Assembly: GCF_902635505.1 (NCBI RefSeq)
Contig: NC_045429.1
Location: 432,973,669 to 433,037,668 of the forward strand
Direction of reading: 5' to 3'
DNA length: 64,000 nt
Source of the DNA: Sarcophilus harrisii
Lineage: Eukaryota; Chordata; Mammalia; Dasyuromorphia; Dasyuridae
The notes under the pieces are model-generated. The model searched no databases and was not told where the DNA came from. It saw only the letters and a list, made by a program, of their open reading frames with translations. Positions 44,601 to 59,600 of the stretch are shown piece by piece. The position numbers were made by a program, and so were the translations under genes. Numbering within the stretch: the first letter of the stretch is position 1; each line of letters opens with the position of its first letter.

Positions 44601-47600
44601 GAGGGTAAGTGTTAGAATGTGTTGGGAAGGCTGAATCCCTCTGAGGGATGTTCTGATTCTTAGTAATACCTTTAGTTAGAAGAGCTTCCTTGATTTTTGA
44701 AGTGCTGACTAAAAGGGTTAGTTGCAGAGAGCCTGATGATTCTGTTTGATTCAGTTCTGTAGACATAGCTTCAATACCAGGGGTAGTCTGCTGAAATTCT
44801 GGTCTTTTTGAGAATTGTTATCACTGTAAATTGTGCATTGTGACAGTCAGTAATTCTTGATTACCATATGCCTTCATTTTTATAGCTGCTAGAACTTGTC
44901 CACAGCTTTTAGCTCTCCAGCTAGCTTCATTTCTTTTAAATTCTTCTCTTGTTCCTTTTCTATGTATATTCTGACATACCATGCTGTTTGTTCCCTGTAG
45001 TATGAAATCAATCTTCTGGAACTGATCAAGAAAAGAAGGGCAGTAAGTAATGAATTTTCAGCATTGGGAGTGGGTGGGGACAGCAGAGGTAAGGGAAGCA
45101 ACTACAAAATCTAATCTGCTTTTAAGCACCTTGCTCCTCCTCCCTCTCCCCCTTCATGTTCCCTCCCCCTCCCCCCCCCAGCTTTTCAGAACATGAGAGG
45201 GGCAGGTTCCTGGCTATGCTCTGCTCCTTACCCAAGAATTTGATTTTGGTGCCTTTAGACTATGAATACTGTGGGAGTAATGCTGATGACTTTAGTGCTC
45301 CCCTACGGCTGCATTAAAATATTCCTCTTGACTTTTAAGTGTTTGGGGGGTTGAATTAAGACAGATGTGAGAGAGATGGAGTCTCCTTGGCCTCTGGTTA
45401 GCCAAGGCAGAGCCACTGGGAGGCCTTGTGCTAGCTGTAGACAGGGTGGATCGTGGAGAAAGGGAACCTAGCTCATTTGGTTCAATTTGCTTGACATTTG
45501 TTGAGCTACAAACACGATCTGTTGCCCCTGTCTGGGGCAGGGCTGCGCTGCCATGTGAAATGAGTTGTTTCTGGTTTGGGTCCAAATGGGACCAGATGAT
45601 GGGGAGCCTTTTAAAGCTACACATGACCCTTCACATCAACAACTCTGCCCAAGAATCCATGGTACCAAAAAATTAAGAATTGGAGACCTAGAGGCCGTAG
45701 GGGTGGAGATTTTATTTGGAGGAGGGCCATGGTTGGACCTGTGCTTAATTAGGGGAGGCTGATAATTACAATAGTTGAATGAAGTCGGGGAGGGCTTAGG
45801 GTAAAGAGGAAGGGGATGAGTTGAAGAGACAAGGCTGCAGCAGAATCCCCTTCCAGCCTGGTGTTTGGGATGGGGAGGGCCCGTGGACTTCTGCGGAGAC
45901 TGAGGCTTTTTGCCTTTTGGTCCTTAGCGCACCAGATACATGTTTAAGAAGGAGGAGATCGAGTTTTCCATCATACACAGAATACAGAACCTCTTCCGTC
46001 GAGCCACGTCCAAATGGAAGGTCAGCAAGTTTGTGGCTTTGTGGATGGTGGGAGATATTGCTGCTTCTCAAGTGATGAACTGATTTCTAAAAACCCACCC
46101 AAGACTGTCAGGCCCTTGCGGTGATTCCTACTCATACCCAGGCATATTTTTTTGGTGTTTTCTAATAGCTACATTTTATTCTTTTTTTTTTTTAATGTAT
46201 CTGAGTTGAGGAATGGGGAGAGAGGAAGGTGGGAGGTAAAGGGAGAAGGCAATGACATATCCTGACATCTCCTGTGCATATTTTAAACATCTGCCAGGGA
46301 ATAGCTTTTGTATATCAGCTGTTATATGAGAAACTCATGTAGCCAGTGGGGGAAGGCTGGCGAGTGGAGTCAGAGGTCTTTCTGGCAGCCAGGAGAGCAA
46401 AATTGGAGTCTTCTTTGCTATGACCTCTGTGTGACTTTGGCAGATTTCTTCCTTGTCCTAGTCTCCTTTCTCTGTGAAATGAAGGGTTGGACTGACTAAT
46501 CTCTGAGCCCTTCCCAGCTTTGAAGGTTGGTGAAAAACCACTCTGAGGCCTTTCAGTGGAATTGCTTGTACCCTATGTATGACTTTTCCTGGGCCTCGGC
46601 TGCCTCCTCTGTGATTGAGGAGAGTTGGGTGATAGCCTCTGAAGATTTTTCTAGTCTAAGTCTTTGTATAATCTGTTCAGAATAAATTCCAGTATTGGAG
46701 TTGAAGTCCCCCCTCAGAGGGGAAGGGATTTCCCTGGAGATTTGCCCCAGCTAGTTAGAGGCAGGGACAGGATTGGAATGCATGTCCTCTAACCCGAGAT
46801 TTAGAGCTTTTTCTATTGTTATTATGTGACCTTCTGTTCAGGTGAGTGGCTGTCATGTTTGATAAAAGAAAGTGAGCTTCATGGTCGTGTCTCAAGGATT
46901 TGTGGGTACATGTCTTTTTTTTTTTGGTCTTTGGTGAAGGCAAGGGGAGGGATATATTTGGAAATGAAGGGGGTGCAAAAACAAACGATTAAGATTTTAA
47001 AAATTTGCTCCACTGTGATTATGAAATACAGATAAAGACTCTGATTTTTATTTGCTCAAAGTTCTTTTTTTTTTTTTTTTGATTGGTTTTTATTATGTAT
47101 TTCCTATAGGAAGATATTCAGCTCTGGCTTTCTCACATAGCCTTTTGTAAGAAATGGGTAAGTATGAGGGGTTTTCTTTTCCCTTCCCTCCCTTTCCTTC
47201 ATTTCCTTACCTTTCATTCCTTTTAGACAGTGTCTCTACTCTGAGGGCATATATGTAATTGCAGAGTTCCATTATTTTCACTGAAGGTTGTGAAGAAATC
47301 ATTGTTACATATTTCAGAAAACATTGATAGCATGTCTTGTGAGCAGTGCTCCCTGTGCTGGGAAAGATACACAGTCAGGATCCAAAACAGGCCTTGCTCC
47401 TACAGCATGGGTGAGGGTGGGCCATAGAGCTCTCTGTGGGATACCATATTTATGATGTTTCATGACCTATCTTGATACGGTACCCTGGAGCTGAGTGCTT
47501 TTCCTCCCTATGGCCTTGTGAGACGAGTACAAGAACGTATAAGTGCTCCCATTTTACAGATAAAAAAGCTTCTATGAGGAGAGACAGTAAGTGACATGTC

Positions 47601-50600
47601 CATCTTCCTGGCTGGTTAGTGACAAAGCAGAAACTCGAACCCCCAAATCTTCTGACCACTTAGTCTGCTATCCTTTTCGCTCCCCCTAAAGGTGGACACA
47701 GAATTTGGGAATAGACTTAAAGAGGGAAAAGAACCCATCTCCTGCAATCTTAAATTTAAACCATAATTATTTATAGTGAATAGATTTCCAAATGAGTCAT
47801 AAAAATATCTTTTTTTGGGGGGGGTATAACTTGGGGTTTTTACCTTGGAGTTTGTGAGATCAGGTTTAAAAAAAGTTTTGATTTATATTTCTTTAAAAAA
47901 AAATTTCTTATATGTAACTTGCTGCTATTTTTTAAAAGAGTATTTTATTTTTCCAAATACATGCAAAGATAGTTTTCAACATTCACTTTTGCAAAACTTT
48001 GTGTTTCAAATTTTTCTCCTTCCCTTTTCCACTTCCCACTTCCCCAAGACATCAAGCCATCTGATGTAAGTTAAACATGTACTGTTCTTCTAAATATATT
48101 TTAATATGCCTCATACTATGCAGGAAAAACCATTGATCTCTGTATTTCAGTATTATTGGTTCCCTGTATAATTCTTTGCATTTTATTTTATGCATTTTAT
48201 GCATTTTTGACTCTGAGAAGGGATATAGGCTTCTCCAGACTTGTTAAAGGCTTCCATGTTCAAAAAAGGTTAAGAACTTGGTATAAACGAAGATCAGGAA
48301 ATTTGAATGTAGCTTTGCTTTGCTCTAGGATGATTGGAACATAAGGACAATCTAATCTCATCTCAGACACCTCCTTTCTTTGTGACCTTGGGCATGTCAT
48401 TTAACCTCTCAGTTTCTGTTTCCCCCATCTGTAAAATGGAGATAATATAAGAGCACTTACCTCTTAGGGTTGTTTGGAGGAGGACATGAAATAATATAGG
48501 CTATCCCAAAAATCTTAGTGCAGTTTTAAAGTTTTGATAGTTTAGAATTGTGGGAAGATTATGGGGAGCCTCGATGTATAAAGTGCTTCACATACTTTTG
48601 CTATGTAAACATTGGTTGCTATTTATGGCCTTGTTTTGTCACTGGAATTGTTGGGTTTAGATAATCCTTAGTTATATTTCAATGTGATTGTTCTGGGATC
48701 CTGACTTCCAGGAGTCCAGTAGAACATATTTTGGTCTGAGGCCTGATTGTGAGTATCTCTTGTGTCCTGGGACCTCAGTAAACAATGAGGCTGATCAGGA
48801 CAAGTCAGTGGAGAACTGATAATTCTTTGCACTGAAAGCAGAATTATTTATCTTTTCTCTTACAGAATAACAAAACCCAAATTAGTAAAATATTTTCTAA
48901 CTTGTTGGCCATTCATCCAAACAAACCAGGTATGGCAAATTCGGACTCTTTTTACTTGATGGTTTCTAAAGGTTTAGCTACTTTAAGAATGCATTTATAA
49001 GTGATTGGGGGGGGGGGGGGGGGGGGGAGCCTGATGAATCTCTGTGACTCAACTAAGATAGGGTAATAAGAGGGCCTGGTCAGCTTTGTCTATCTCCAAG
49101 GGCCTTACTGTAACAATTGTAAGCAAATGTAAGATGGCTGGATTTTGGAGGGATCCCTATTGGACTCTTAGCTTCTTTGAGTCAGTCCAGTAGGGTTTAA
49201 GGAGCAGAGAAAATAACTGACCTGAATTTTAAAGAACATCACTTTGTTTTAGGCAAAAAATTTGTTTTTCAACTTGATGGCTGGCTTAATTTAGTATTGA
49301 ACTTTGCTAAGATGGTCAGTATAAGCAGTGAAAGAATTTAAATAGATTTTTTGCTGGGTTTGGGAGATTAGCTGGATTAATTGGCAGCAATGGCATCAGG
49401 CTTGCTTTTTTCCTTTCTCGGACAGCACTGTGGATCATGGCGGCCAAATGGGAAATGGAGGATTGTCTCTCTTCAGAGAGTGCTAGGTATATCTTTCTGC
49501 GGGCACTGCGTTTCCACCCAGAGTCTCCCAAACTTTATCAAGAAGTGAGTATGCTTTAGCTGGGGAGACAGAATCTTTGTGTTTTAATGGCTACTGTTAA
49601 TTAGTTGGGTCATATTATTCTGGATATAGCCACATCCTTAAAATTTTCTTTTAAAAAAAAAAAGTAATTCAAGGTATATCAGGACACTACATGGGATTAT
49701 AAAGAAGGCCAGTTGATCAAAATATTAACAAAAACAAAATCCAAGTTCCTGAACTTTAGGTGAAGGACCTCTGCTTTATATTGGAGTTTAATGAGGGAGG
49801 GAAAGAAATCTCAGGAGAGCCCACTGAGCCCACTGGTGCTGAGAGCCCAAATCTGGCCCAATTGGCGACTGAAGAGCTGTCCCTCAGGCTAGTGCTGACT
49901 TAGGGCAGGCTGTGATGAGCAGACCTGTGACCCAGCCCTGAGGGCCTGGGAACTTCATGTCCACTTGCCCCCTCTTTGCTCTTTTCCTCCCTTTTTGAGC
50001 TGCTCTCTTTTCCTTCCTTTTTGGGGCCACACTGCCTTTGCTTAAGATTTCTTCCATAGGATGTGGATGGCTTACTTGATAAATGAATGTTAGGGTATGT
50101 TGGGAATTTGTCCCTATGGCAAATGTTGTCCCTATTAGGCTGACCTGGAAAGGAGTTCAGATTCTCCTGGAGGGTCAGTTCAATGGCTTTTTCATCCACT
50201 CCGTCTTAAAGGGAAGGGTGTTTCTGGTCTCCAACTTAAAGGCCTCCTAATGGTCATAGTTATGTTATTGGTGGTATGCCATGTAAATGTGATGACATCA
50301 GAACTACCTTTTCCTCAGGTCCTCAAACATAATTTGGTAATTCTTTATTGTTATTATTCACATTTTAATTTAAATATAAACTTAATTCTACATGAAACAG
50401 ATAGTCAACTAGGATTATAAAATGTGGAAGAACTGCCACACAAAATTTTTTGCATTAGCTGCAAAGCAGCATCAAAAGCTGACAAGCAAGGGAAAAAAAC
50501 TGAGCTTTTGTTCTTTGTTTCCTTCTAGGCCTGTCTGAGGGTCCACCTTTGATTTTGCTTTTGTTGTGCTTTTAAAAAATATTTCTATAGGTAATTGATG

Positions 50601-53600
50601 CTCATCTTAAGCTATATTATTGTCTTTAAAAACCACACAAGAGAAATATTAACATTTTATTTGAAATAAATTATAGATTTGATCATATGACTTATTACAT
50701 AAAGCAGTGGTAATATAGTGACTAAAGATTGCATTGTGCTCTATGTAATTTGCCTCCGCTGATCCTTATAACCACCATGTGAGGTTGATCACGTACTTGT
50801 CACCTCCATTTTTAGGAGTCTTAGTCTAAATACGTGGCAGAAAAGTCAGATTCATACTACAGAAGGGCTTAGTTCAGTTTCAGCATGTAGTCTGTGCAGG
50901 GAGTTGCTTTGATTCTCTATTTACTCACAGGCAACCTTAACTGTCATGTGGATGACGTGTATATTTCTGTCCAGTTTTCAGGGTGAAGGAGAAAAGGGGC
51001 TTTTTTCCCCCCAAAATATTTATTTCTTACCCCATTAGTATTTTAGGATGGAGCTAATGAATGCTGAGAGGCAGAGGAAAGAGAAGCAGGAATTTGAACG
51101 AGCAAAAATGGATTTGGTAAGATCCTTAACTTGTGTAGCTGGTGAAGGTTGGGGTCTTTTTCCTATTTGAGAATCAGAAATTTCTGGTAGAGATCTCATG
51201 GTAGAGGCAGGGCTCTTGTCCTCCTTGTTGTGCAGAGCTGAGATTGTGAATAGACTTAAGAGAGAACCATCAACACAATTGGTTTTAACAACAACTGTGG
51301 TGGGAAACCACTTCAGCAGCCCAACAGAAATCACTGAAGTTTTCTGAAAAGAGGACTAAGGTTTCAGTGTATGTGGGTGGTGGAGAGACTGTATTGAGAT
51401 GTGATTAAAAAATATAATTGGAAGAGAACTTTATCAAGCACTTTAATTTTTAGAAAGGCCATGCAAAAAATAAAATTACTTAGGAAAGACTGACTAAAGT
51501 GTGATTCCCTAAAACCTGTTTAAATTTCCTTTTATTTTAAAGAGTTAAAGGGATGAGATGATGTGAAATAAAACTCATTCTGCTTATCCTTTCTTCCATC
51601 TTCATAATGAACAAATCAGAGATAGGAAGTGTTTTAAAAAGAGTTTTGGAGCCTCCTTTTGTTACAGTGCAGGAAACTGAGGTTCAGGAAGTTTGGATCT
51701 CTCAGGGTTTCCCGGGTTCAATAGAAGCCAGGTCTCTGACATGCTGTGCTTTGCTGCTCACACACTTTGGGTTTCTAACACTCTAGAATGAACTCGATTA
51801 TCCAGAAGAGATCCTGAATGGTACCTTGGCACAGATTATTTACAAAGAAGCTGTGAATAGAATCAAAGGTACGTTGTCTCCTCTGTGGGGGGCAGCAGGG
51901 ACCCCATGGTGGTTATGTATAGGATGTAGAGACAAAGGGGAACAGCCCAGGAGCCAGTGGGGAGGCTCATGCTTGAGCTCATCTCTTCTGAGACAGAGAG
52001 TGAACCCTGGCAGGCTCAGAAAAGCTTAACCCCGTGGGCTCCTCCTCAGTCCTTCAGTGGTATGGAGCCAGTGCCGATAGCCTGGCACTGTGCTGGGCCA
52101 GAAGACCTAGGCAAGTGGCAAGTCAACAGGAAATCCAAAGTCCAACCAAGAAAGGATATGCTTTGCTTTGCAGACTTGCCTTTGATTCCTTCTCTTTCTT
52201 TTTAGGGGCTGAATTTCATCTCTCTTTGCTCTCCATTGCAAAGTTATTCTCTTTTACACAAGATCTTCAGAAAGAGATTTATGACCAGTAAGTAGAGGAG
52301 GGGAGGGGATGTGTGGAATTAGAAGCATCTCCAATGATCTTTGGGTAGAGCTTTAGGGTTCACAAAGCAGATTTCCTCACACTAATCCCGGAATGGGGTA
52401 CTTTTAACTGAAGACAATGAGGCACACAGAGGCTAAGTGGTTTGCACTGGGCCAGAAAGTGTCTGAGACAGGATTCACACCCAGTTCTCTTGACACCAAC
52501 TCCTGTCCTCTGGCTACTGGGCAAATAAAAGCAGTGACCACAGCCATGGACATAAAGCCACAGCACCAAAACAGTTGGCCCTGAGGGCTGGGAAAGGGTG
52601 ATGACCAAGTGGGCTCCTGAGAGGAAATGGGGGAGAAAGCTTTCTCTGCCATCCCGTCCAGCTTTGCTGCTCTGAGGCTAGGGGTGGGGTCCAGACTGTC
52701 CTCAGTCAGAGCTGAGTTCTAATCATCCCCATAGCTGTTCTAAGGAATGTCCCTGAGACATGGAGGGAGAAGGCGGTGGGGGGGGGGGGGGGGGGGAAGT
52801 GACAGGGACTGGAGGTAAGGTGAAAACAGTAATTGTGAAGAGGAGGGAGTGAAGCTCTTCCTGGGGAGAGGTCTGCCTGGTGAGGGTGCTGCCCCCATGG
52901 GTTGGTGGGATGGGGATGGGCCCAGCCTGCATAGGAGGGACAATTAGTGCTGTGCAGTGCTGCCCAAAGTTTCCTGTTCCTCCTGCCACAAAGGCTCAGA
53001 CCAATTCTAGACTGATTCTGGGATTGCAAAGCCAGCAGCATCTCCTTTTTTGGGAGAGGCTTAATAAATGAGTGTCCATGACATCCTAATATCCAAAGCC
53101 AGAAGGGAGTTGAGATCTCACCTACTCATTTCCTCAGACAAGGAGACTGAAGCACAGAAGGTATGCTGCTGGCCTTTAGTTATACAGCTAGTAAGGATCA
53201 GAGCTGGATTATATCTGAGTCTTTTAACTTCAGGACAGTTTAAGGCAGATTAAGCCTTGGGCCTAGAGTCAGGGACTACCTATGAGACCAGAATAAGGTC
53301 CTTAACCTCTGTTTGCCTCAGTTTACTCAATAGCAAAATGAGATTCATACCAGTACCCACCTTGTGGCTTTATTATGAGTATCCAAAGCACTCAGCACAG
53401 GGCCTGGTATATAATAGTCATTATATAAATGCTTATTTCCTCCTCTCCCCTCCCTTCCTCTGCTCCCCTCCCTTCCCCTCCCTAAAAATGTCCATTCACA
53501 CAGTTTATTAGAGAAGTCTGCATTGGCTCTGGCTGGAATGCTCTCCAGGGGCCCTTGGGTTTCTCTCTGTGTTGTTAAATCTGAGGAATCACTGGGCTGA

Positions 53601-56600
53601 TGCAATGTGTGCTAGTCAGCAGTCCTGGTTCAGTAAGAGCCGTTGGCATTGCCTCTCTCCTCAGCAGTTTGGCTCCTCTCCCCTGGCTTTCCTTAGGACG
53701 GGGCAGTGGAAGAAATCTCTTTGTTGTAGTCTGCAGGTTCTGCATGCTGGGGATCCCCTCACCTGGGACTTTGTGGCACGGAGAGAGCTTGAGCTGGAAT
53801 CTCCACTTCCTGGAGAACTCGCGTCCAAACAAGGGAAAGCCGCCGAGATGGCCCGCAGGGAGGAGCGCGCCTGTGCTGTCTACGAGGAGGCCCTGAGCTC
53901 TCTGGCCACAGGTTGGTCTTTCCATCTGCACTCAAGAAATAGGACCTGGGGTCTGTGCCTGGAGGTTCTGGCCTCCCACAGAGAGTACTGCCAACTGTTC
54001 TCTGCCAGTCTGTATCTGCCCAGTCATAGGCTTCTTGGTGGTAGTGGGCAGGGATGAAAAGGTTGGGATTGGCCATCTATAAAATGAGTGTGTTTTTCAG
54101 ACTGGCTCCAAATCCTTCTTAAGGCTGTGAGGTTTTAAACATAGCTATATCTCCTTCAGTGATGAGCATGCTGCACAGAATATCCCACCTGCTTTTGTGT
54201 AGCTCCCACTCTAAGGACAGGTGTTACCTTTGGAGTCACCTCCAGTTTAGATGTCTGTGATAGTTCATTTTCACATGAATTCTCAGCGCAGAATCTCCTT
54301 TCATTGAGTCAGCCCAGTGATTCCTCTGGAGCTGTCCGAGTCACTGAAATGTGATGACTTAACTAGAATCCCTCTGCCAGTGGGCATCAAAGCAGGACTT
54401 GCCCCTAGCTGATCCTGGTCTCTACCCACCAAACCTTTTCTGGTGCATATTTTAAAAGAGACGAATCAACAAAAATAATCAAGTGCATACAATACAATAA
54501 GCCATAAAGTCTCATATAAAACACAACACTTAACAAAGTGGAAAGGACCATGTGAATTAACAAGCTGCAAGCAAAGCTGTTCTGGTTCTGTCCTACTTCC
54601 TCTCCTCCCTTATATTCTTCTTTTCCCTTTCCTTTCCCCTTCTCTTTTACTCTACTCTGCTCACCTTTTCTCTCCTCCTCACTCAGACTAGTTATGGAAA
54701 AATTTGCTTATAGAGTAATTTTGATAGTTGCAAATCATTGCTACTTGACGACCTTGTTTGGGAAGGAATTGTGAGTAAAATGCTCCTTTTCATCACATAG
54801 CATTTTAATTTAGAATTGGAAAAGATCTTTTGTTTGTCCTTACTTTTTGATAATTCTCTGTGGTACGAAATGAATGGAGTTTCTTAACCTGTAGTATTGC
54901 CCCAGCCTGGCTCTGCAGCATTGCTGGGAAGTCTCATTTCCTAGTCCACAAACTTGGAGTGATGGGTTGCTGTGAGGTAGTGAGAGTTTAAGTTTTCCTT
55001 TGCCAAAAAGTAGTAGGTACTTGAGTCAAGGATCTGATCTTACTGATTATTGGTCTTTTTTTTTTTAACTTAATTTTATTATTATAGTTTTTTATTTACA
55101 AGATATACGCATAGGTAATTTTTCAGCATTGACAGTTGTAAATCCTTTTGTTCCAACCTTTCCCCTCCTTCCCACCCCTTCCCCCAGATGGCAGGTTGAC
55201 CAATACATGTTAAATATGTTAAAGTATAAGTTAAATACAATATATGTATATATGTCCAAACAGTTATTTTGCTGTACAAAAAGAGTCGGACTTTGAAATA
55301 TTGTACAATTAGCCTGTGAAGGAAATCAAAAATGCAGGCGGACAAAGATAGAGGGATTGGGAATTCTATGTAGTGGTTCATAGTCATCTCCCAGAGTTCT
55401 TTCCTTGGGTGTAGCTGGTTCAGTTCATTGCTGCTCTATTGGAACTGATTTAGTTCATTTCATTATTGAAGAGGGCCACATCCATCAGAATTGATCATCA
55501 TAGTATTGTTGTTGAAATATATAATAATCTCCTGGTTCTGCTCATTTCACTGAGCATTCAATTCATGTAAGTCTCTCCAGGCCTGTCTGAAATTATCCTA
55601 CTGGTCATTTCTTACAGAACAATACTATTCCATAATATTCATATACCACAATTTATTCAGCCATTCTCCAATTGATGGGCATCCACTCAGTTTCCAGTTT
55701 CTGGCCACTGCAAAGAGGGCTGCCACAAACATTCTTGCACATACAGGTCCCTTTCCCTTCTTTAAAATTTCTTTGGGGTATAAGCCCAGTTGATCTTTTT
55801 TTTTTTTTTTTAAACAAATATATGAATAAACAAAAAAATCTTAACCCTAAAACCCTCAAGGATTCAACCAGACAAAACTCAAATGATTTAACAAACCAGC
55901 ACAGAAGCTGCTTCTGATTTGCGGCCCATTGTAGATCAGTTAGAATTCTGCCACTTTTGACCTACTTTTCTTTCTCTGTAGTCAATGTGTGATCTTTCTG
56001 ATTTACAGAGGCTATGTGGAAGTGTTATGTCACCTTCTGCTTGGAGCGATTTAATAGGAAAACAAATAATAAGGAGCTGAAAGAGAAGGTAAGGCACAAA
56101 TTATATCATTTGGTCAGGGGGCAGCCTGGGAACTCATGTGTTCCCAGGGAAAACTACCCACCTCTGAGAATTGGTCATCCATTTCATAACCCTTTTCTCA
56201 TAGCCAAGTTGCTTTAAATAAGGTTTGGTTTTTCTGCTTATCAGTATCATTTAAAAACCCTTGTTGTTTGGGTCAGATCTTTCACATTTACTTACCCTTC
56301 CCCCCCCCCCCCCCCCCCCCCTTTTTTTTTATGGGATTCAGTTAGCCTTTATTAAAATTTTTTTTCAATTAAAAATCAACTTTTTCTTTTTACCTCCTTT
56401 AAAAAAAAAGGAAAATAAAACTTTTAACCAATATGCATAGTCAGAAAACATTACTGTGTTGGCCATGTCCAACAGTGTATGGTCTCAATCTGTACCTTGA
56501 GCCCCTCACTCTCAGTCTGAAGCTGGATAGGATGCTTTGACATGGTGGCTGATCGTTGTGTGGGTCAGATTTGTTAAGACTTTACAGTGTTGTCCTGTTA

Positions 56601-59600
56601 GTGGTTCTCCTGGTTCTTCTCACTTCCCTTTGCATCAGTTCATATGACTCTTCCCAGATTTTCCCATTCCCTCCATTTCTTATAAGGGTAATTCCATTAT
56701 ATTCATTTGTTTAACCATCTGCCAGTTGATAGGCAGCCTCTTATTTTTGGATTTTTTGTGTCAAATACATAGCTGCTATAATTGTGTGTGTGTATACTTC
56801 CCTCTTTGGTCCGTTTTGGAGTAAAGGCCTAGTATGATGATATTTTTGGGTCAAGGTGTTCATGCAAATTAAGAATATTAGTATTTGGGGCTTAGTTTCA
56901 AATTGTTTTCCAAAATGCCTCTGACTTAACCACCTAGGACAAATCATATATCTTACCTGGGCCTCGTTTTCTCCTCTAAAACAAGGGGGCTTGAAGGTTT
57001 CAGACGGCTGTGAGGTACTAGGCCCTGCTTGTTCCCCTTCCACAATCTTGGATCCTAGGACACTGACATTATTTCTACCTCCTCCACCCTGAATCCTGAG
57101 CCTGTGCCCCTGTAATCACCCTAGTCCTTATGGCCGACTTTGGCATTGTTATCTTGGGTTCCAGGTACCTGCTACTTTTATAGGCCTTTTTCTTGCCTTG
57201 CCAACTCAAGTCCATCTCCTTGCTTTCCAATTCCCTTTGATATGTTGCCTCTTCCCATTAGAATGTAAATGCCTTAAGACATGGAGGAATTGTATTCCTT
57301 TTTTTAATTTTCATTCCCAGTGCTTAGTAAAATACAGTGAGGACTTAATAAATGTCTATCTCTATCCATCTATCTATGGATAATATAACATCTGTCTATG
57401 TTATATTCCCCCTCTTTTTGCTGTAGTTTCATTACTGGGGCATAGTAGTTTCCCTTCCTGAATTATCAGGAATATTGCAAAATAACTTCTGTTCAAGGTC
57501 CCAGACCCTTTCCCCAGGATTGCATGATGGACTGTGGCCCTTTGTGATTTCAGAGGCAGCAGCGGGCCATGGATATATTCAAGAGGGCCCATGAAGCCAG
57601 ACTTCTCCCCGAGGACTTGTACCAGCAGTGGGTAAGGAAGTGGGGAGCTGTGTTCTACCAGAGCCCCAAGCCGCCACTTGTTTGTGCTGTGCAGATGATG
57701 CTGGGCTCTCGGCCACAATCTGTCGCAGCTCCTGTGCATTGGCAAGGCCTGAGGATGGATCTGGGGAAGGCCGGCAGCCTTCACTTGGGGATTTGTATTC
57801 ATAAGAGACTCCTTGCCAGCAGCATCACTCTTATTTGGACTAGAGTACTTGCTCAACAAAATGAGTTGCTAGTGGCCAAAGCCAGGAGTGATTCCTCTGA
57901 GTTTCAGCTCTATTGGGGGGTGGGCAGCAAGGTTTCCTCCACACCAGTCCTCCAGGGTCTTGGTTAGATCCAGCATCTGGCAGGGCTCCTAAGGCTTCAG
58001 CTGTTTGTCTTCTTGCTGTTAGCGTTTTGGTATTGTGCCCTTTGTTCTGTCTCAGTTCATACAAGTCTTGGGCTTTTCTGAACCTGGCCCTGCTGTCATT
58101 TCTTACAGCGCAGTCCTATTCTTGTGCAGGCATGATTTATTCAGCCATTCCCCAGAAGATGGATCTCCCATAGTTGCCATTCCTCTGCCTCTTCTGCAAA
58201 AGAGATGCTGTAAACACTTGGGTCCTTCACCTCATTCTGATCTCTCTGAGAAGATCAAGGCCTCAGGGGGACCATTGATCTCTCAAAGACCAGCTCCTGA
58301 GGTCCTGTCATGCAGGGGTCTGCTTCCTTAGCTTTTTGGGCAGTCCTGATTCACTGATGTGTTGATTTATATTTATTTAGAAGCAGTAGTATGCACATCA
58401 TGAATGAGACACTAGTAAGATTCTCGTTGGATGGACTAGGGATGTGTAAGCTTAAGAATTGTAAGTGGCCAGACTTGGGGCACAGATATTTGATTGCAGA
58501 CCCAGCCGTCTGTCCTTTGCCCAGCCCTCCCAGACTGGCCCTTCCACATTGGCAACGTGCTTCACATCTGTCCTGCAGCAGGAGAGCTGCTTTAGGGATC
58601 CACCTGTGGCTGGGTTTCCTGGGCAGCCCCGGGATTGCTCTGCTATGCTGCTTCTCAGGCTTCTCTGGGGTTTTAGGAGGAGGGGAAAGGTCTGTGGTTC
58701 TAGTCCAGCTTATTCCTCAGCAAGCCATCTTTTCAGTCTGAGATAGCATGATTTTCTGGAGTCTCCTGTTCCTCATTCTTTGATTATGTTTACCTCCCAC
58801 AAAGAACAGACGAGAGTTGAGAGAGAGGAGACCCTCCCATCTGACTTGTGGACCTTGGGGTGGTTGCCCCACTTGGGGTTTTGTTCAGCTTCTTATTTAA
58901 ATGGAGGTTTTGGACCTCCTGTCTCCCTTCACCATGAATGTCATGGCACTGGCCAGGGTCACAGCTCCAGTCTCTTTTTTTTGTGCATGTAGCTTGACAT
59001 GCTGCTGGGTCTGGGCCTGGACGAAGTGGCCCTGGAAGTGGCCCTCGCCATGACGGACTGCTGCCCGGACTCAGCTGCCAGATGGCAGCTACAGCTGCAG
59101 CTGCTGATCAGGTTGGACAACAGCAAGGTCAACGCACGCTTTGAGGAAGCTGTCCGGCACCTGAAAGCCAAGGTCTGAGCTGGTGCCCAGAGGGTCGTGG
59201 GGGCTGTGTCCACATGTGGTTGGTGAATGCTGCTTTCAGGTCAACAGCGATGGCTGGGGTGGGGCACATTCCCTAAATTTGCCTCTCCCCTAGAAAACTG
59301 GCCTGGGCTGGTGGGCTCCAACTGTTTTCTGTTCGTCTTTGCCAGCTAGTCCCAAAGTGCCTGGGATGTGCAGCTCATAGCCAGGAACTCAGCTCATATC
59401 TCCATTTGTTTTTTGGTTTGCAGGATTGTTTGCCATTGTGGAGTTTGTGGGTGGAGTGGAGTGAAGGGGCCCACAGCCAAGAAGACACGGAAGCCCTGTT
59501 CCAGGTGCAGCCTGAGGGGAAGCTCTTTTCTCTCTCCCACTTCTACACTTGTTATAAACTTAGTGATCATCAACAGAGATGAAGGGCAAGGGGTTCAGCC

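Noticed and set aside
45270-45300. C-box-like TGATGAC in intron 3
   Set aside because: No D box at suitable distance.
54350-54420. C/D-box snoRNA candidate in UTP6 intron 11
   Set aside because: TGATGA and CTGA boxes are about 65 nt apart, but there is no terminal stem, no clear D' or C' box and no rRNA guide that I can show.
57569-57967. 132-codon frame as a separate gene
   Set aside because: Its first 21 codons are UTP6 exon 13; the remainder is read-through into intron 13.
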